Made by a program: the position numbers and the translations under genes. Under the pieces are notes generated by a model. The model was not told the origin of the DNA. It ran no database searches and saw only the letters and a program-made list of their open reading frames with translations. Shown here one piece after another: positions 31,120 to 40,430 of a DNA stretch of 53,766 nt. Position 1 is the stretch's first letter. Each line of letters starts with the position of its first letter. Source of the DNA: Chloroflexota bacterium (GTDB lineage Bacteria > Chloroflexota > Chloroflexia > Chloroflexales > Roseiflexaceae); the NCBI GenBank assembly GCA_018969485.1, contig JAGWYG010000014.1:1-53766 (forward strand), given 5' to 3'.

Positions 31120-32172
31120 ATGGCCCAGGTCCTGCTCGTCGATGACAACCAGCGCGCGCTCGAGGGGTTGCGGCGCCACATTCCGTGGCAGACGGCCGGG
31201 TGCACCTGTGCCGGCGTCGCCGCCGACGGCGTCGAGGCGCTCGAGCGCGTGGCGCTGCTGCACCCCGACGTGGTGATCACCGATGTCCGCATGCCCCGGA
31301 TGGACGGCCTCGAGCTGTGCCGCCAGCTGGCGCACCAGCTCCCCGGCATACGACTGATCGTGCTGTCGGCGTACGACGACTTCGCCTACGCCCAGCGCGC
31401 CATCGAGTACGGCGCCGTCGGCTATGTCCTCAAGCCCGTCGACGACCGCAAGATCGCCGAGCTCGGCCGCATGCTCGGCGGCATCGCCGAACACCGGCGC
31501 CAGCATGCCGCACGCCTCGCCGCCTTCTATGCCGCCGATGCCGCGCCGGCGCTGGCGGCGGCGGTGCATGCCGGCGATGCCGCGGCAGCCGGGCAGCGGC
31601 TCCACGCACTGCTCGACCCCACCGCGCCGTTCGGCGCCGTGCGCGATATCGCCAGCCACGCCCTCACCGTACTGCTGCGCGAACTCGCGGCCAGCGGGCA
31701 GCCCGCCACCATCGCCGGCCTCAGCCTGGGCCAGGCGCTCGCCCACCTGCACGCGCTCCACGCCGCTGCACTGCTGCGCGACACGCTGACCGCGTGGTAC
31801 CAGCAGGCCTGCCAGACGATCAATGCGCGCCGCACTCCCGCCAGCCGCGCCATCGTCGCGCGGATCTGCGCCTACCTGCACGAGGCCTACGCCGATCCCG
31901 GCATCACCACCTACGCGATCGCGCAGCGGTTCCACATCAGCCAGAGCCATCTGTGCCAGGTGTTTCGCGCCGTCGAGCACACCAGCATCCACGCGCGCCT
32001 CACCGACATTCGCATCGGGCACGCCTGCCGGCTGTTGCGCGATACCGGCTGGCCCATCCTCGAGATCGCCCGCCGCACCGGCTATCCCGATGCCCAGTAC
32101 TTCACGCGGGCATTCCGCCGACACCGTGGCATCGCCCCCAGCGACTACCGCGACCGGCAGCGGTGCTCCTGA
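31120..32172 (+). CDS. YesN-type response regulator with AraC output domain
   Basis: 350 residues; GAGGTG lies 5 bases before the ATG. The receiver domain has the acidic pair Asp8/Asp9, the phosphorylated Asp55 (VVITDVRMPRMDG), the Ser/Thr switch LSAYDDF and Lys in YVLKPVDD. After an Ala-rich linker come two AraC helix-turn-helices (TTYAIAQRFHISQSHLCQVF and ILEIARRTGYPDAQYFTRAF). This is the architecture of YesN, which controls polysaccharide-uptake genes in Firmicutes. It lies one base before its cognate kinase gene and most likely activates the operon that contains it. Confidence 0.94.
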   Translation: MAQVLLVDDNQRALEGLRRHIPWQTAGCTCAGVAADGVEALERVALLHPDVVITDVRMPRMDGLELCRQLAHQLPGIRLIVLSAYDDFAYAQRAIEYGAVGYVLKPVDDRKIAELGRMLGGIAEHRRQHAARLAAFYAADAAPALAAAVHAGDAAAAGQRLHALLDPTAPFGAVRDIASHALTVLLRELAASGQPATIAGLSLGQALAHLHALHAAALLRDTLTAWYQQACQTINARRTPASRAIVARICAYLHEAYADPGITTYAIAQRFHISQSHLCQVFRAVEHTSIHARLTDIRIGHACRLLRDTGWPILEIARRTGYPDAQYFTRAFRRHRGIAPSDYRDRQRCS

Positions 32173-32173
32173 G

Positions 32174-33937
32174 ATGCCGCTCGCCCGCCGCATCTTCCTG
32201 CTCGTCAGCGGCGCCTTCGTCGTGCTGCTCAGCATCACGGCCGCGGCGATCGCCCTGTCGTTCTCCAGCACGCTGGTTGCCACCACCGAGGCCACGCTCC
32301 AACTGGTGATGCAGCAGAACCAGCGCACCGTCAACGCCGCGCTCACCCGCGTCGACGGGCTGGTCGTCGACCTCGACAACGACCGCTACCTGTACGAGCA
32401 GCTGGTGCGCCGCGCCGGCGAGCGCTCGGTCGACCAGTCGATCGCGCGCCAGGAGATCGGCCGCCACCTGATCCGTACCGTGTATGTGCCGCTGCGCACC
32501 TCGTTCAGCCGGGTCAATTACTGGTTCTTCGTCGATGAGCGCGTCGGCGCGAGCGACCTCTACCGCAGCTACGTCTTTCCCGCGAGCCGCATCAGCACGA
32601 CGGCGCAGGCCGTCGGGCAGCCATTCTACGCCGCCGCCATCGCCGCCGACGGCCGGGTCGCCTGGTCGAGCGATCCGGCGCGCCCGGGACGCATCCGTGC
32701 CGCCAGCGTCATCCGCGGCCTGTTCAGCCCGGTCGCGATCCCCGACCTCGGCATCCTGCTGATCGAGCTCGATGTCGCCGACCTGCTCGGCGACGTGCAG
32801 CGCTCCGGCATCGGCGACCGGTCGGGCTATCTGCTGATCGATCCCGCCGGCATCATCCATCCGGTCGGCGCCGAGGCGCCGGCAGTGCTGCCCGAGGCCG
32901 TCTGGCGGGTGCTGCGCGGCGAGCGCGCCACCGCCCGGCCGATCGCCGATGGGGACCGGCTGTACAGCGTGCTGCGCCTCGACAACGGCTGGCAGCTCGT
33001 CGGCATCACGCCGATCGACGGGTTGAACCAGCACTCCCTGCGCGTGGCCAACGTCATCGCGCTGATCACCATCATCGCGCTGGGCGTCGTGCTGCTGCTC
33101 TCGTTCATCATCGCCCGCTCGGTCTCGCGGCCGATCGCCTCGCTGGCCCACGCGATGCGCCAGGCCGATTTGGCCGGCGCGCCGGCGCTCGCCGATCGCG
33201 CATCGCGCGACACGCTGGAGATTGCGGCGCTGTATGCCGCCTACCAGGCGCAGATCAGCCACATCAGGCAGCTCCTCGCGCAGGTCTATCAGTCAGGCAT
33301 CGAGGTGAAGCAGGCCGAGATCCGGGCGTTGCAGGCCCAGATCAATCCGCACTTCCTGTACAACACGCTCGACGCCATCAGTTGGTCCGCGCGCGACCAG
33401 GGCGTCGCCGATGTGCCGGCGATCGTCTCGTCGCTGGCGAACATCCTGCGCTACAGCATCGACGACTCCGAGCGCCCGGCGACATTGGCGGAAGAATTGG
33501 CGATCGTCGCGGATTATCTGGCGATCCAGAACTACTGCTATGGCCTCGCGATCACGCTCGACGCGACGGATGTGGCCGATCTGGTGGGGAACGTGCCCCG
33601 CTTGACGCTGCAGCCGATTGTCGAGAATGCGATCCTGCACGGGTTCCTCGAGCGTGGCGTCCGCGCGGGGGCCATCCGGCTGCGTGGCATCGTGCTGCCT
33701 GCCGGGATCACCATCGAAATCGAGAACCCGGGGCCGGCGGACATCGCGGCGCTGCAGGCGCTGCTCGACGGGCCGGCGCCGCCGCGCCGCCACGGCATGC
33801 GCAACGTGCACCGGCGGCTGCGCATGCTCTTCGGCGATGCTGCCGGGCTCAGCGTGCACGCTGCGCCGGGTGGCGGGCTGGTGGTCGCATTGCATCTGCC
33901 AGCGGCCGGCCGCGCGGCCGCGCCGGGTGGTGGCTGA
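32174..33937 (+). CDS. YesM-type sensor histidine kinase
   Basis: 587 residues, ATG one base after the regulator's stop, so coupled. Two membrane helices (residues about 8-30 and 290-315) flank a 260-residue extracytoplasmic sensor domain resembling dCACHE (WFFVDERVGASDLYRSYVF, AFYAAAIAADG-like segment, ending NGWQLVGITPIDGLN). A HAMP domain follows (IIARSVSRPIASLAHAMRQA). The kinase is the His_kinase type: His393 in QAQINPHFLYNTLDAISW, N-box IVENAILHGF, and a short G-box HGMRNVHRRL. It probably senses a sugar or the loaded binding protein outside the cell. Confidence 0.93.
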   Translation: MPLARRIFLLVSGAFVVLLSITAAAIALSFSSTLVATTEATLQLVMQQNQRTVNAALTRVDGLVVDLDNDRYLYEQLVRRAGERSVDQSIARQEIGRHLIRTVYVPLRTSFSRVNYWFFVDERVGASDLYRSYVFPASRISTTAQAVGQPFYAAAIAADGRVAWSSDPARPGRIRAASVIRGLFSPVAIPDLGILLIELDVADLLGDVQRSGIGDRSGYLLIDPAGIIHPVGAEAPAVLPEAVWRVLRGERATARPIADGDRLYSVLRLDNGWQLVGITPIDGLNQHSLRVANVIALITIIALGVVLLLSFIIARSVSRPIASLAHAMRQADLAGAPALADRASRDTLEIAALYAAYQAQISHIRQLLAQVYQSGIEVKQAEIRALQAQINPHFLYNTLDAISWSARDQGVADVPAIVSSLANILRYSIDDSERPATLAEELAIVADYLAIQNYCYGLAITLDATDVADLVGNVPRLTLQPIVENAILHGFLERGVRAGAIRLRGIVLPAGITIEIENPGPADIAALQALLDGPAPPRRHGMRNVHRRLRMLFGDAAGLSVHAAPGGGLVVALHLPAAGRAAAPGGG

Positions 33938-34088
33938 TGCCGCCACACGGTACGATGCGTGGTCGTAACCGGATGTGCGACAATTGGACCGTGCGGATCA
34001 TCCCTGTGGCGTCGGGACCGACCGGCCGTCTGCGCTGTGCTGGCGCCGGGCTGCCGGGTGGTCGTCGCTGATCGTACGGGCATACAGT

Positions 34089-37000
34089 ATGGTGAGATCA
34101 CATCTTCGAGTGCTGGGGCCGGCCGAGCTCGAGCGCGATGCCGGCAGCCTGCCGCTGGCACACGAGCGTCACGCGCTGCTGCTGGTCTATCTTGCGCTCG
34201 AGGCGCCGACGCCCCAGGATCGCGATGCGCTGACCCAGCGCTTCTGCCCGCACGAGAGCCACAGCCGGTCGGCAGCCTGGGTACGCCAGGGGCTGACGGC
34301 GCTGAGCGCCTGGGCACGGCCGCGCGGCACTGCCAGCGGCGCGCCAGGGTGGGCCAGCACCAGCGGGCTGGCACAGCCCGATATCGCCTCGACCGGCTGG
34401 CTGCGGATCAGCCGCCATGCGGTGTCGGTCGACCCGACACAGCTCGCGGTCGACGCGCTGCGGTTGATGCAGATTCATCAATGCGTCAGTGGACACCAGC
34501 ATCGCCAGCTCACCGGCTGCCCGGTGTGCCTGCCCCAGCTAGTCGAGGCGGCGGCACTCGTCCGGGGCGTGCCGCTGGTCGGCCTTGAGGCCGCCGACGG
34601 CGCCGGGCTGGAACGCTGGATCCACGCCCGCCGCGCCGAGCTGACCGATGCGGCCCGCAGCATCTTCGCCGCGCTCGTCGAGACGAGACGGCGCATGGGC
34701 GATCACGCGGGCACCATCGACCACGTGCGTCAGTGGCTCAGGCTCGAGCCGACCAACGAAGCGGTGCATCGGCTGCTGATCGATGCGCTGGCGCGGCACG
34801 GCTCGCGCGCCGCCGCGCTGCAGCATCTCGACTGGTTCCGCCAACTGGCGAGCAGCCGGCTGGGGTACGAGCTCGAACCGGCGACCCTCGACCTCGAGCG
34901 GCGCATCCGCGAAGGGCGCATGCCGCGGTTGCCGCCACAGCCGCGACCGGGCAGCGATATCACCGATCACGGTCGCGCCACCCTGCGCGACCAGATTGTC
35001 GCGACCATCAACGAGGCCGGCCAGCGGCTGGTGAGCATCACGGGGGCTGACGGGGTTGGCCGGGCCGTGCTGGCGCGCGCCGTAGCGCGGCTCGCCGCAC
35101 CGCTCTTCAGCGCGGGGGCCGCCGCCCTCTCGCTCGACACTGTCGACGATGACACCACCCTGATGATCCGCATCGGCCAGGCCCTCGCCGTCCCGTTCAC
35201 CCACCGTGATGCCGCGCCTGTCCAGCTGGCGCGGTGCCTGGCGCGCCACGACGGGCTGCTGGTGATCGACCGGCTGAGCCCGCGCCTCGAGATCGGCCCG
35301 CTGCTGGCGTGGCTGCTCGAACGCGCGCCGCGCATGACGATCGTTGTGGCGACGACGCAGCGCATCGGGCTGCGCGCCGAGACCGTCTTCACGGTCGACG
35401 GGCTCGCGGACGCGCCGGCACTGCAGCTGTTCGGTGCCCATGCCACCCCCGGGCTATCCCGGCTGGCGCCCCACCAGATTCATGCACTGTGTGGTGCGCT
35501 GGATGGCGCGCCACTGGCGATCGTGCTCGCCGCAGGCTCGCTGGACGCCGCCGATCTGCCGGGGCTCCTCCGGTCGATCGACGCCGGCGCGCCGGGCAGC
35601 AGCACGGTGCCCCGCTGGAGCGCACCGCTGTTCGAGCACATCTGGCGACGGCTCAGCCGCGCCGAGCAGTCCATGCTGGGCGTCCTGGCAATGTTTTGCG
35701 GCCCGTTCGACGCCCGTGACGCATTGCGCGCAGCCGCCCTCGCCGACGCCGGCCAGGACGGCGCACCCGATGATGGGCAGCATGTCCTGCAGCTCCTGCT
35801 GCGCCGCGGCCTGCTCCACGAGATCGGGGCGAACCAGCCGCTGGAGCTGCACCCGCTCGTCCGGCGGGAAGTCGGCGAGCGGCTCGCACGCGATGCCGCC
35901 CGGCTCCAGGGCGCCCGGGCAGCCCACGCGACCCACGTGCTGGGCCAGTTGAGTGCAGGCGCGATCGTCACACCGAACGCCACCAGCCGCCGGTATGCCA
36001 TGCAGCTGGGCGACTCGCTCAGCGACATCGCCACCGCGTGGCGCTGGGCGTACGAGACGGGCGCCTGGCACTGGCTCGACGCGTCGGTCGCCACGCTCAT
36101 CATGATCGCCATCGGCAACGGCTGGTGCGGGCCGGTGCATCGCATGCTCGGCGCTGCGGCGGCGAGCGCCGGCGATGACGGGCGCGAGCGCGCGACGCGG
36201 CTGACGGTGATGGCGTCGCGGGTGGCGCGCCATGCCGGCGAGCCAGATGCCGCCCGCGACTATGACCGGCGGACGCTGCTGACGATGCCCGGGACGGCGT
36301 CGGAGGACCTGCGCGCCCAGGTCGCGATCATCGAGTCATGGTATCGATGCGAGCGGGGCGATCACGCGGGCGCCGATGCGCTGCTGACGGCCGTCGCGCA
36401 GGATGCGGCGCGCCACCGGACGCTGCATGCCACGACGGATGTCTGGCTCCGGCGCGAGCTGGGCCGGATGGCGCTGGCGCGCCGGGACCATGACGCCGCG
36501 GCGGCGGCGCTGCGCGCGGCGCTGCGCGGCGCGCGACAGCTCGATGACACCCTCACCACCGTGGCAGTGCTGCATGAACTGGTGACGATTGCGATCGCCC
36601 AGGGTGATCATGCGCGCGCGCTGGCGCTGCTCGACGACGCGCTGTTGCACGCACGGGCGCTGGGCGATGCCAGCAGCCTGCTGGCGACGATCGAACGCAT
36701 CGCCACGCTGCGCCTGCAGGAGATGCACGATATCGACAGCACGATCGCGCTGCTCGAGGAGGGCCTGGAGATCGATCAGCGCTGTATCGCGCCGGATCAG
36801 ACGTGGCAGCTGCGCGCCCTGCTGGTCGATGCCCTGGCGCGCCGCGGCGCCTATGATGCTGCGCGTCGGGCGGTCCTGGCGGGTCTGGCGCAGCTCGACC
36901 TCGAGGTGGACCCCTGGCCGATCGCGTTCGCCAGTGCAGCCAGCTACGAGTGGCACGTCGGCAACGCCGACGCCGCCGCCATACTGTGGGGCGTCGCCAT

Positions 37001-37157
37001 GCGCGGCGCCCAGCCGCGCATCCGGCAGCATGCCGAGACGATGCTGCGCATGGCGCAGCTGCGCCTCGGCGCCGCACCGAGCGCGCAGCTCGCCGCCCGC
37101 GCAGCCGGCCTCTCGCTGCGCGATTGCATGCGGCTCATCGAGACGCGGCTCGCCTGA
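34089..37157 (+). CDS. SARP/BTAD-type large transcriptional regulator with degenerate ATPase domain
   Basis: 1022 residues. The ATG at 34089 is chosen because the typical SARP opening (LRVLGPAELERDAGSLPLA) follows it; the ribosome binding site is weak. Residues about 1-125 are the OmpR-like DNA-binding region, unusually short and diverged. Residues about 160-275 are the bacterial transcriptional activation domain (ARSIFAALVETRRRMGDHAG, DALARHGSRAAALQHLDWFR, LGYELEPATLDLERRIREG). A STAND-like ATPase region follows, but its Walker A reads GADGVGRAVLA, lacking the Lys-Ser/Thr. Residues about 690-1010 are TPR-like helices. It lies 151 bases after the kinase gene. The target is unknown. Confidence 0.8.
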   Translation: MVRSHLRVLGPAELERDAGSLPLAHERHALLLVYLALEAPTPQDRDALTQRFCPHESHSRSAAWVRQGLTALSAWARPRGTASGAPGWASTSGLAQPDIASTGWLRISRHAVSVDPTQLAVDALRLMQIHQCVSGHQHRQLTGCPVCLPQLVEAAALVRGVPLVGLEAADGAGLERWIHARRAELTDAARSIFAALVETRRRMGDHAGTIDHVRQWLRLEPTNEAVHRLLIDALARHGSRAAALQHLDWFRQLASSRLGYELEPATLDLERRIREGRMPRLPPQPRPGSDITDHGRATLRDQIVATINEAGQRLVSITGADGVGRAVLARAVARLAAPLFSAGAAALSLDTVDDDTTLMIRIGQALAVPFTHRDAAPVQLARCLARHDGLLVIDRLSPRLEIGPLLAWLLERAPRMTIVVATTQRIGLRAETVFTVDGLADAPALQLFGAHATPGLSRLAPHQIHALCGALDGAPLAIVLAAGSLDAADLPGLLRSIDAGAPGSSTVPRWSAPLFEHIWRRLSRAEQSMLGVLAMFCGPFDARDALRAAALADAGQDGAPDDGQHVLQLLLRRGLLHEIGANQPLELHPLVRREVGERLARDAARLQGARAAHATHVLGQLSAGAIVTPNATSRRYAMQLGDSLSDIATAWRWAYETGAWHWLDASVATLIMIAIGNGWCGPVHRMLGAAAASAGDDGRERATRLTVMASRVARHAGEPDAARDYDRRTLLTMPGTASEDLRAQVAIIESWYRCERGDHAGADALLTAVAQDAARHRTLHATTDVWLRRELGRMALARRDHDAAAAALRAALRGARQLDDTLTTVAVLHELVTIAIAQGDHARALALLDDALLHARALGDASSLLATIERIATLRLQEMHDIDSTIALLEEGLEIDQRCIAPDQTWQLRALLVDALARRGAYDAARRAVLAGLAQLDLEVDPWPIAFASAASYEWHVGNADAAAILWGVAMRGAQPRIRQHAETMLRMAQLRLGAAPSAQLAARAAGLSLRDCMRLIETRLA

Positions 37158-37158
37158 G

Positions 37159-37203
37159 GATGGCCCAGCCTGGCGCAGGTGGGTGCCCGCGGGACGGGCC
37201 ATC
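37159..37203. terminator. Possible bidirectional terminator between convergent genes
   Basis: GATGGCCC (37159-37166) and GGGCCATC (37196-37203) are exact reverse complements in the 51-base gap between the SARP gene and trpG. The 29-base interior is long but G+C-rich and may fold itself. No T-run. Confidence 0.4.
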
Positions 37204-37208
37204 GGCAA

Positions 37209-37778
37209 TCATGCGGTGCGCTCGACAAAATTGCGCAGCAGGGCATGGCCGTGCTCCGTCATGATCGATTCGGGATGGAACTGGACACCCTCGACCGGAT
37301 GCTGGCGATGGCGCAGGCCCATCACCAGCCCGTCATCGGTCCAGGCAGTCACCTCGAGCTCGGCGGGCAGGTCGGCGCGGCGCACGATCAGCGAGTGGTA
37401 GCGCGTCGCGCGGAACGGCTGCGGCAGGCCCGCGAAGACACCCTGGCCGGCGTGCATGATCGCCGACAGCTTGCCATGCATCACCTGCGGCGCCCGCGTC
37501 ACCACGCCGCCGTACGCGGCGCCGATCGCCTGATGGCCCAGACACACGCCCAGCAGCGGGATGCGGCTGCCCAGCCCACGAATCAGCGCCACGCTGATAC
37601 CAGCCTCGGCGGGCGTGCACGGGCCCGGCGAGATCACGATGCCCGCCGGCGCCAGCGCCGCCACCTCCTCGACCGACACCTCATCGTTGCGGCGCACCAC
37701 CACTGCCGCGCCGAGCTCGGCGAGGTACTGGTACAGGTTGTAGGTGAACGAGTCATAGTTGTCGAGCAGCAGGATCAT
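37209..37778 (-). CDS. trpG: Anthranilate synthase glutamine amidotransferase component
   Basis: 189 residues. This class-I glutamine amidotransferase supplies ammonia to TrpE for anthranilate synthesis. The opening [17 protein letters not shown] is diagnostic for TrpG/PabA. The nucleophile Cys79 lies in [13 protein letters not shown] and the His-Glu pair in [11 protein letters not shown]. The ATG overlaps the trpE stop (ATGA). TrpG and PabA cannot always be told apart and one protein may serve both tryptophan and folate, but the trpE coupling favours tryptophan. Confidence 0.96.
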   Translation of the reverse strand: MILLLDNYDSFTYNLYQYLAELGAAVVVRRNDEVSVEEVAALAPAGIVISPGPCTPAEAGISVALIRGLGSRIPLLGVCLGHQAIGAAYGGVVTRAPQVMHGKLSAIMHAGQGVFAGLPQPFRATRYHSLIVRRADLPAELEVTAWTDDGLVMGLRHRQHPVEGVQFHPESIMTEHGHALLRNFVERTA

Positions 37779-39271
37779 GCGTCCCTCCCCAGCCGTTCGG
37801 CCAGCTCGATGGCGCGCAACAGCGCCGCCGCCTTGGTACAGCTCTCGTCGTACTCCGCCTGCGGATCGCTATCGGCCACCACGCCACCGCCCGCCTGGAC
37901 AAACGCCGTCCCATGCTGCACCAGCATCGTACGCAGGGCGATGCAGGTATCGAGATCGCCATTGAACCCGACATGCCCCACCGCTCCGGCGTAGATGCCG
38001 CGCTGCTCGTGCTCAAGCTCGGCGATGATCTCCATCGCGCGGATCTTCGGCGCACCGCTCACCGTCCCCGCCGGGAAACAGGCCCGCAGCGCGTCCAGCG
38101 CCGTCAGATCCTCGCGGATCCTGCCGGTCACATGGCTCACCAGATGCATCACATGGCTGAACTTCTCGACCTGCATGAACATCGGCACGCGGACGCTCCC
38201 CGGCTGCGACACGCGGCCGATGTCATTGCGCCCGAGGTCCACCAGCATCAGATGTTCGGCGCGCTCCTTCTCGTCGGCCAGCAACTCGGCCGCCAGCGCC
38301 GCATCCTCGGCGGCATCACGGCCCCGGCGCCGCGTCCCGGCGATCGGGTGGGTCGTCACCGTACCATCCTCGACGCGCACCAGCAGTTCGGGCGACGCGC
38401 CGACCAGATCAGCATCGGGCATGTGCAGGTAGAACATGTACGGTGACGGATTGATCGTGCGCAGCGCGCGGTAGATCGCGAACGGATGGGCGGTCACCGG
38501 CTGGCTGAAGCGCTGTGACGGCACCACCTGGAAGATATCGCCCGCGGCGATGTACTCCTGGGCCTGCCGCACCCGGCGCGTATATTCCTCGAGGCTGACG
38601 TTCGAGGTCGGCGCCGTCGGCGGAGCCGAACGGTCGCCCATCGGCTGGAGCGCCGCATCGGCCGGCAGCGGGGCCGCGAGGCGCTGGACCAGCGTCGCGA
38701 TGCGTTCGGCGGCGCGCTGGTACTCCGCCGCAAGGTCGGCGGCATCGAGGTGCACGTGGGCGATCACCTTGATGGTATGGCGCACGTGGTCGAACACCAG
38801 CAGCTGATCGACGAACTGCCACACCCCGTCGGGGATCTCGTAGCGTCGTGCGGCCGGCCGTGGCAGGCGCTCGAACGTGTCGACCGCATCGTAGCTGAGG
38901 TAGCCCACCGCGCCGCCGACGAAGCGGGGCAGATCGGGCAGGCGCACCGGGCGATACTCGACCAGGTACGAGTGCAGCAGCGCCAGCGGATCGGTGTACG
39001 GCAGCGTCTGCTTGTACCCCTGCTGGACCGCCGACGCCACGCCGCCCTCGAAGCGCAGCGTGAGATACGGATCGGTGCCGATGAACGAGTAGCGGGCGAT
39101 ATGCTGGCCACCCTCGACGGACTCCAGCAGGAACGCATACGCGCCGCGCGCCACCTTGAGGAACGCCGACACCGGCGTCTCGAGATCGGCGAGCACCTCG
39201 GCGTAGACCGGGCACAGGTTGCCGGCGGCGCGCAACGTCTCGATGTGTTGCAGCGAAGGTTGGATCTGCAT
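37775..39271 (-). CDS. trpE: Anthranilate synthase component I
   Basis: 498 residues, normal length. It converts chorismate to anthranilate with TrpG. The N-terminal regulatory region contains [18 protein letters not shown], including the LLES segment that binds feedback tryptophan. The C-terminal chorismate-binding domain has ITHPIAGTR-type [52 protein letters not shown] and [21 protein letters not shown] lies 7 bases before the ATG. It follows trpS by 53 bases and is coupled to trpG; I see no attenuator or T-box in front of it. Confidence 0.96.
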   Translation of the reverse strand: MQIQPSLQHIETLRAAGNLCPVYAEVLADLETPVSAFLKVARGAYAFLLESVEGGQHIARYSFIGTDPYLTLRFEGGVASAVQQGYKQTLPYTDPLALLHSYLVEYRPVRLPDLPRFVGGAVGYLSYDAVDTFERLPRPAARRYEIPDGVWQFVDQLLVFDHVRHTIKVIAHVHLDAADLAAEYQRAAERIATLVQRLAAPLPADAALQPMGDRSAPPTAPTSNVSLEEYTRRVRQAQEYIAAGDIFQVVPSQRFSQPVTAHPFAIYRALRTINPSPYMFYLHMPDADLVGASPELLVRVEDGTVTTHPIAGTRRRGRDAAEDAALAAELLADEKERAEHLMLVDLGRNDIGRVSQPGSVRVPMFMQVEKFSHVMHLVSHVTGRIREDLTALDALRACFPAGTVSGAPKIRAMEIIAELEHEQRGIYAGAVGHVGFNGDLDTCIALRTMLVQHGTAFVQAGGGVVADSDPQAEYDESCTKAAALLRAIELAERLGRDA

Positions 39272-39324
39272 CGCGGTCTCCTCCGGCGTGGCGCGCTCGC
39301 GCCAGTGCCATGGGCATCAGATCA

Positions 39325-40326
39325 TCACAGAAAGCGCAACCCCATCGCCGACTTCATGCGGTCGAGGGTCTCATCGGCTTCGCGGCGCGCCCGCTCGCTG
39401 CCCGCGGCGAGGATCTCCTCGACGATGCGCGGCCGGCGCTCGAATGCTGCTCGCCGCTCGCGGATCGGGTCGAGGAACCGGTTGAGCGCGGCGGCGAGCT
39501 TGCGCTTGACCTCGACGTCGCCGACGCGGCCGGTGCGATAGCGCTCTTTCAGATCATCGACCTCGGCGGTGTCGGGGTTGAACGCATCGTGATACATGAA
39601 CACCGGATTCCCCTCGACGCGGCCGGGAATGTCGGCGCGCACGCGATTCGGATCGGTGTACATCGTGCGCACCTTCTGCTCGACGGTCTTCGCGTCGTCG
39701 CTGAGGTAGATGGCATTATCCAGGCTCTTCGACATCTTGGCCTTGCCATCGATGCCGACCAGGTTCGGCACATCGCCGATCAGCGTATCGGGTTCGGGCA
39801 GCACCTCGCCGTACAGGCTGTTGAAGCGCCGTGCGACCTCGCGCGTGACCTCGAGATGCGAGGCCTGATCCTTGCCGACCGGCACCAGATTGGCGCGGAC
39901 GCACAGGATATCGGCGGCCTGCAGCACCGGATAGCCGAGCAGGCCGAGCGACGGCTGCTCGATCTCGAGGTCCTGCATCACCTCCTTGAGCGTCGGCACG
40001 CGCTGCAGGCGGGGCACGGTGGTGAGCATGCCGAGGATCAGCGCGATCTCGCTGATGGCTGGCACCAGCGACTGCAGCACATAGGTGCTGCGCCCGGGAT
40101 CGATGCCGACGCTGAGATTGTCGAGCACCACGTGGCGGATGTTCTCCTGCGTCAGGCGCAGGCGCTCGAGCTCGGTGCGCGTGGTCAGCATGTGCAGGTC
40201 GGCGACCAGGAAGAAGCACTCGTAGGTGTCCTGCAGGCGGGCGCGATTGGCCATGGTGCCGACATAGTGGCCGAGATGCATCCGGCCGGTGGGGCGATCG
40301 CCGGTGAGTATGCGCTGGCGGGTCAT
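39325..40326 (-). CDS. trpS: Tryptophanyl-tRNA synthetase
   Basis: 333 residues, class I aminoacyl-tRNA synthetase charging tRNA-Trp. GGGAG lies 7 bases before the ATG at 40326; an earlier in-frame start at 40377 has no such site. The HIGH-like motif is [11 protein letters not shown] and the KMSKS motif is [31 protein letters not shown] is the Trp-binding region. It is the first gene of an apparent trpS-trpE-trpG operon, so charging and synthesis would be transcribed together. Confidence 0.96.
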   Translation of the reverse strand: MTRQRILTGDRPTGRMHLGHYVGTMANRARLQDTYECFFLVADLHMLTTRTELERLRLTQENIRHVVLDNLSVGIDPGRSTYVLQSLVPAISEIALILGMLTTVPRLQRVPTLKEVMQDLEIEQPSLGLLGYPVLQAADILCVRANLVPVGKDQASHLEVTREVARRFNSLYGEVLPEPDTLIGDVPNLVGIDGKAKMSKSLDNAIYLSDDAKTVEQKVRTMYTDPNRVRADIPGRVEGNPVFMYHDAFNPDTAEVDDLKERYRTGRVGDVEVKRKLAAALNRFLDPIRERRAAFERRPRIVEEILAAGSERARREADETLDRMKSAMGLRFL

Positions 40327-40379
40327 GTGCTGGCTCCCTGTGCTCCAGCCGGCCGCAGCCGGCACGCGGGGTTGCATGG

Positions 40380-40385
40380 TATGAT
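40380..40385 (+). promoter_or_regulatory. Candidate extended -10 for the secreted glycosidase-like gene
   Basis: TGGTATGAT, a TG-extended -10, 45 bases before the ATG at 40431 and divergent from trpS. No recognisable -35. Confidence 0.4.
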
Positions 40386-40430
40386 GGGCGGCGAGACAAC
40401 CGCCGATCTGACGAGAGACGAGGCCGGTCG

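Noticed and set aside
36944-37246. A possible small gene antisense to the SARP gene end and running over trpG
   Set aside because: It overlaps two well-supported coding regions and has Arg/Ser-rich composition without motifs.
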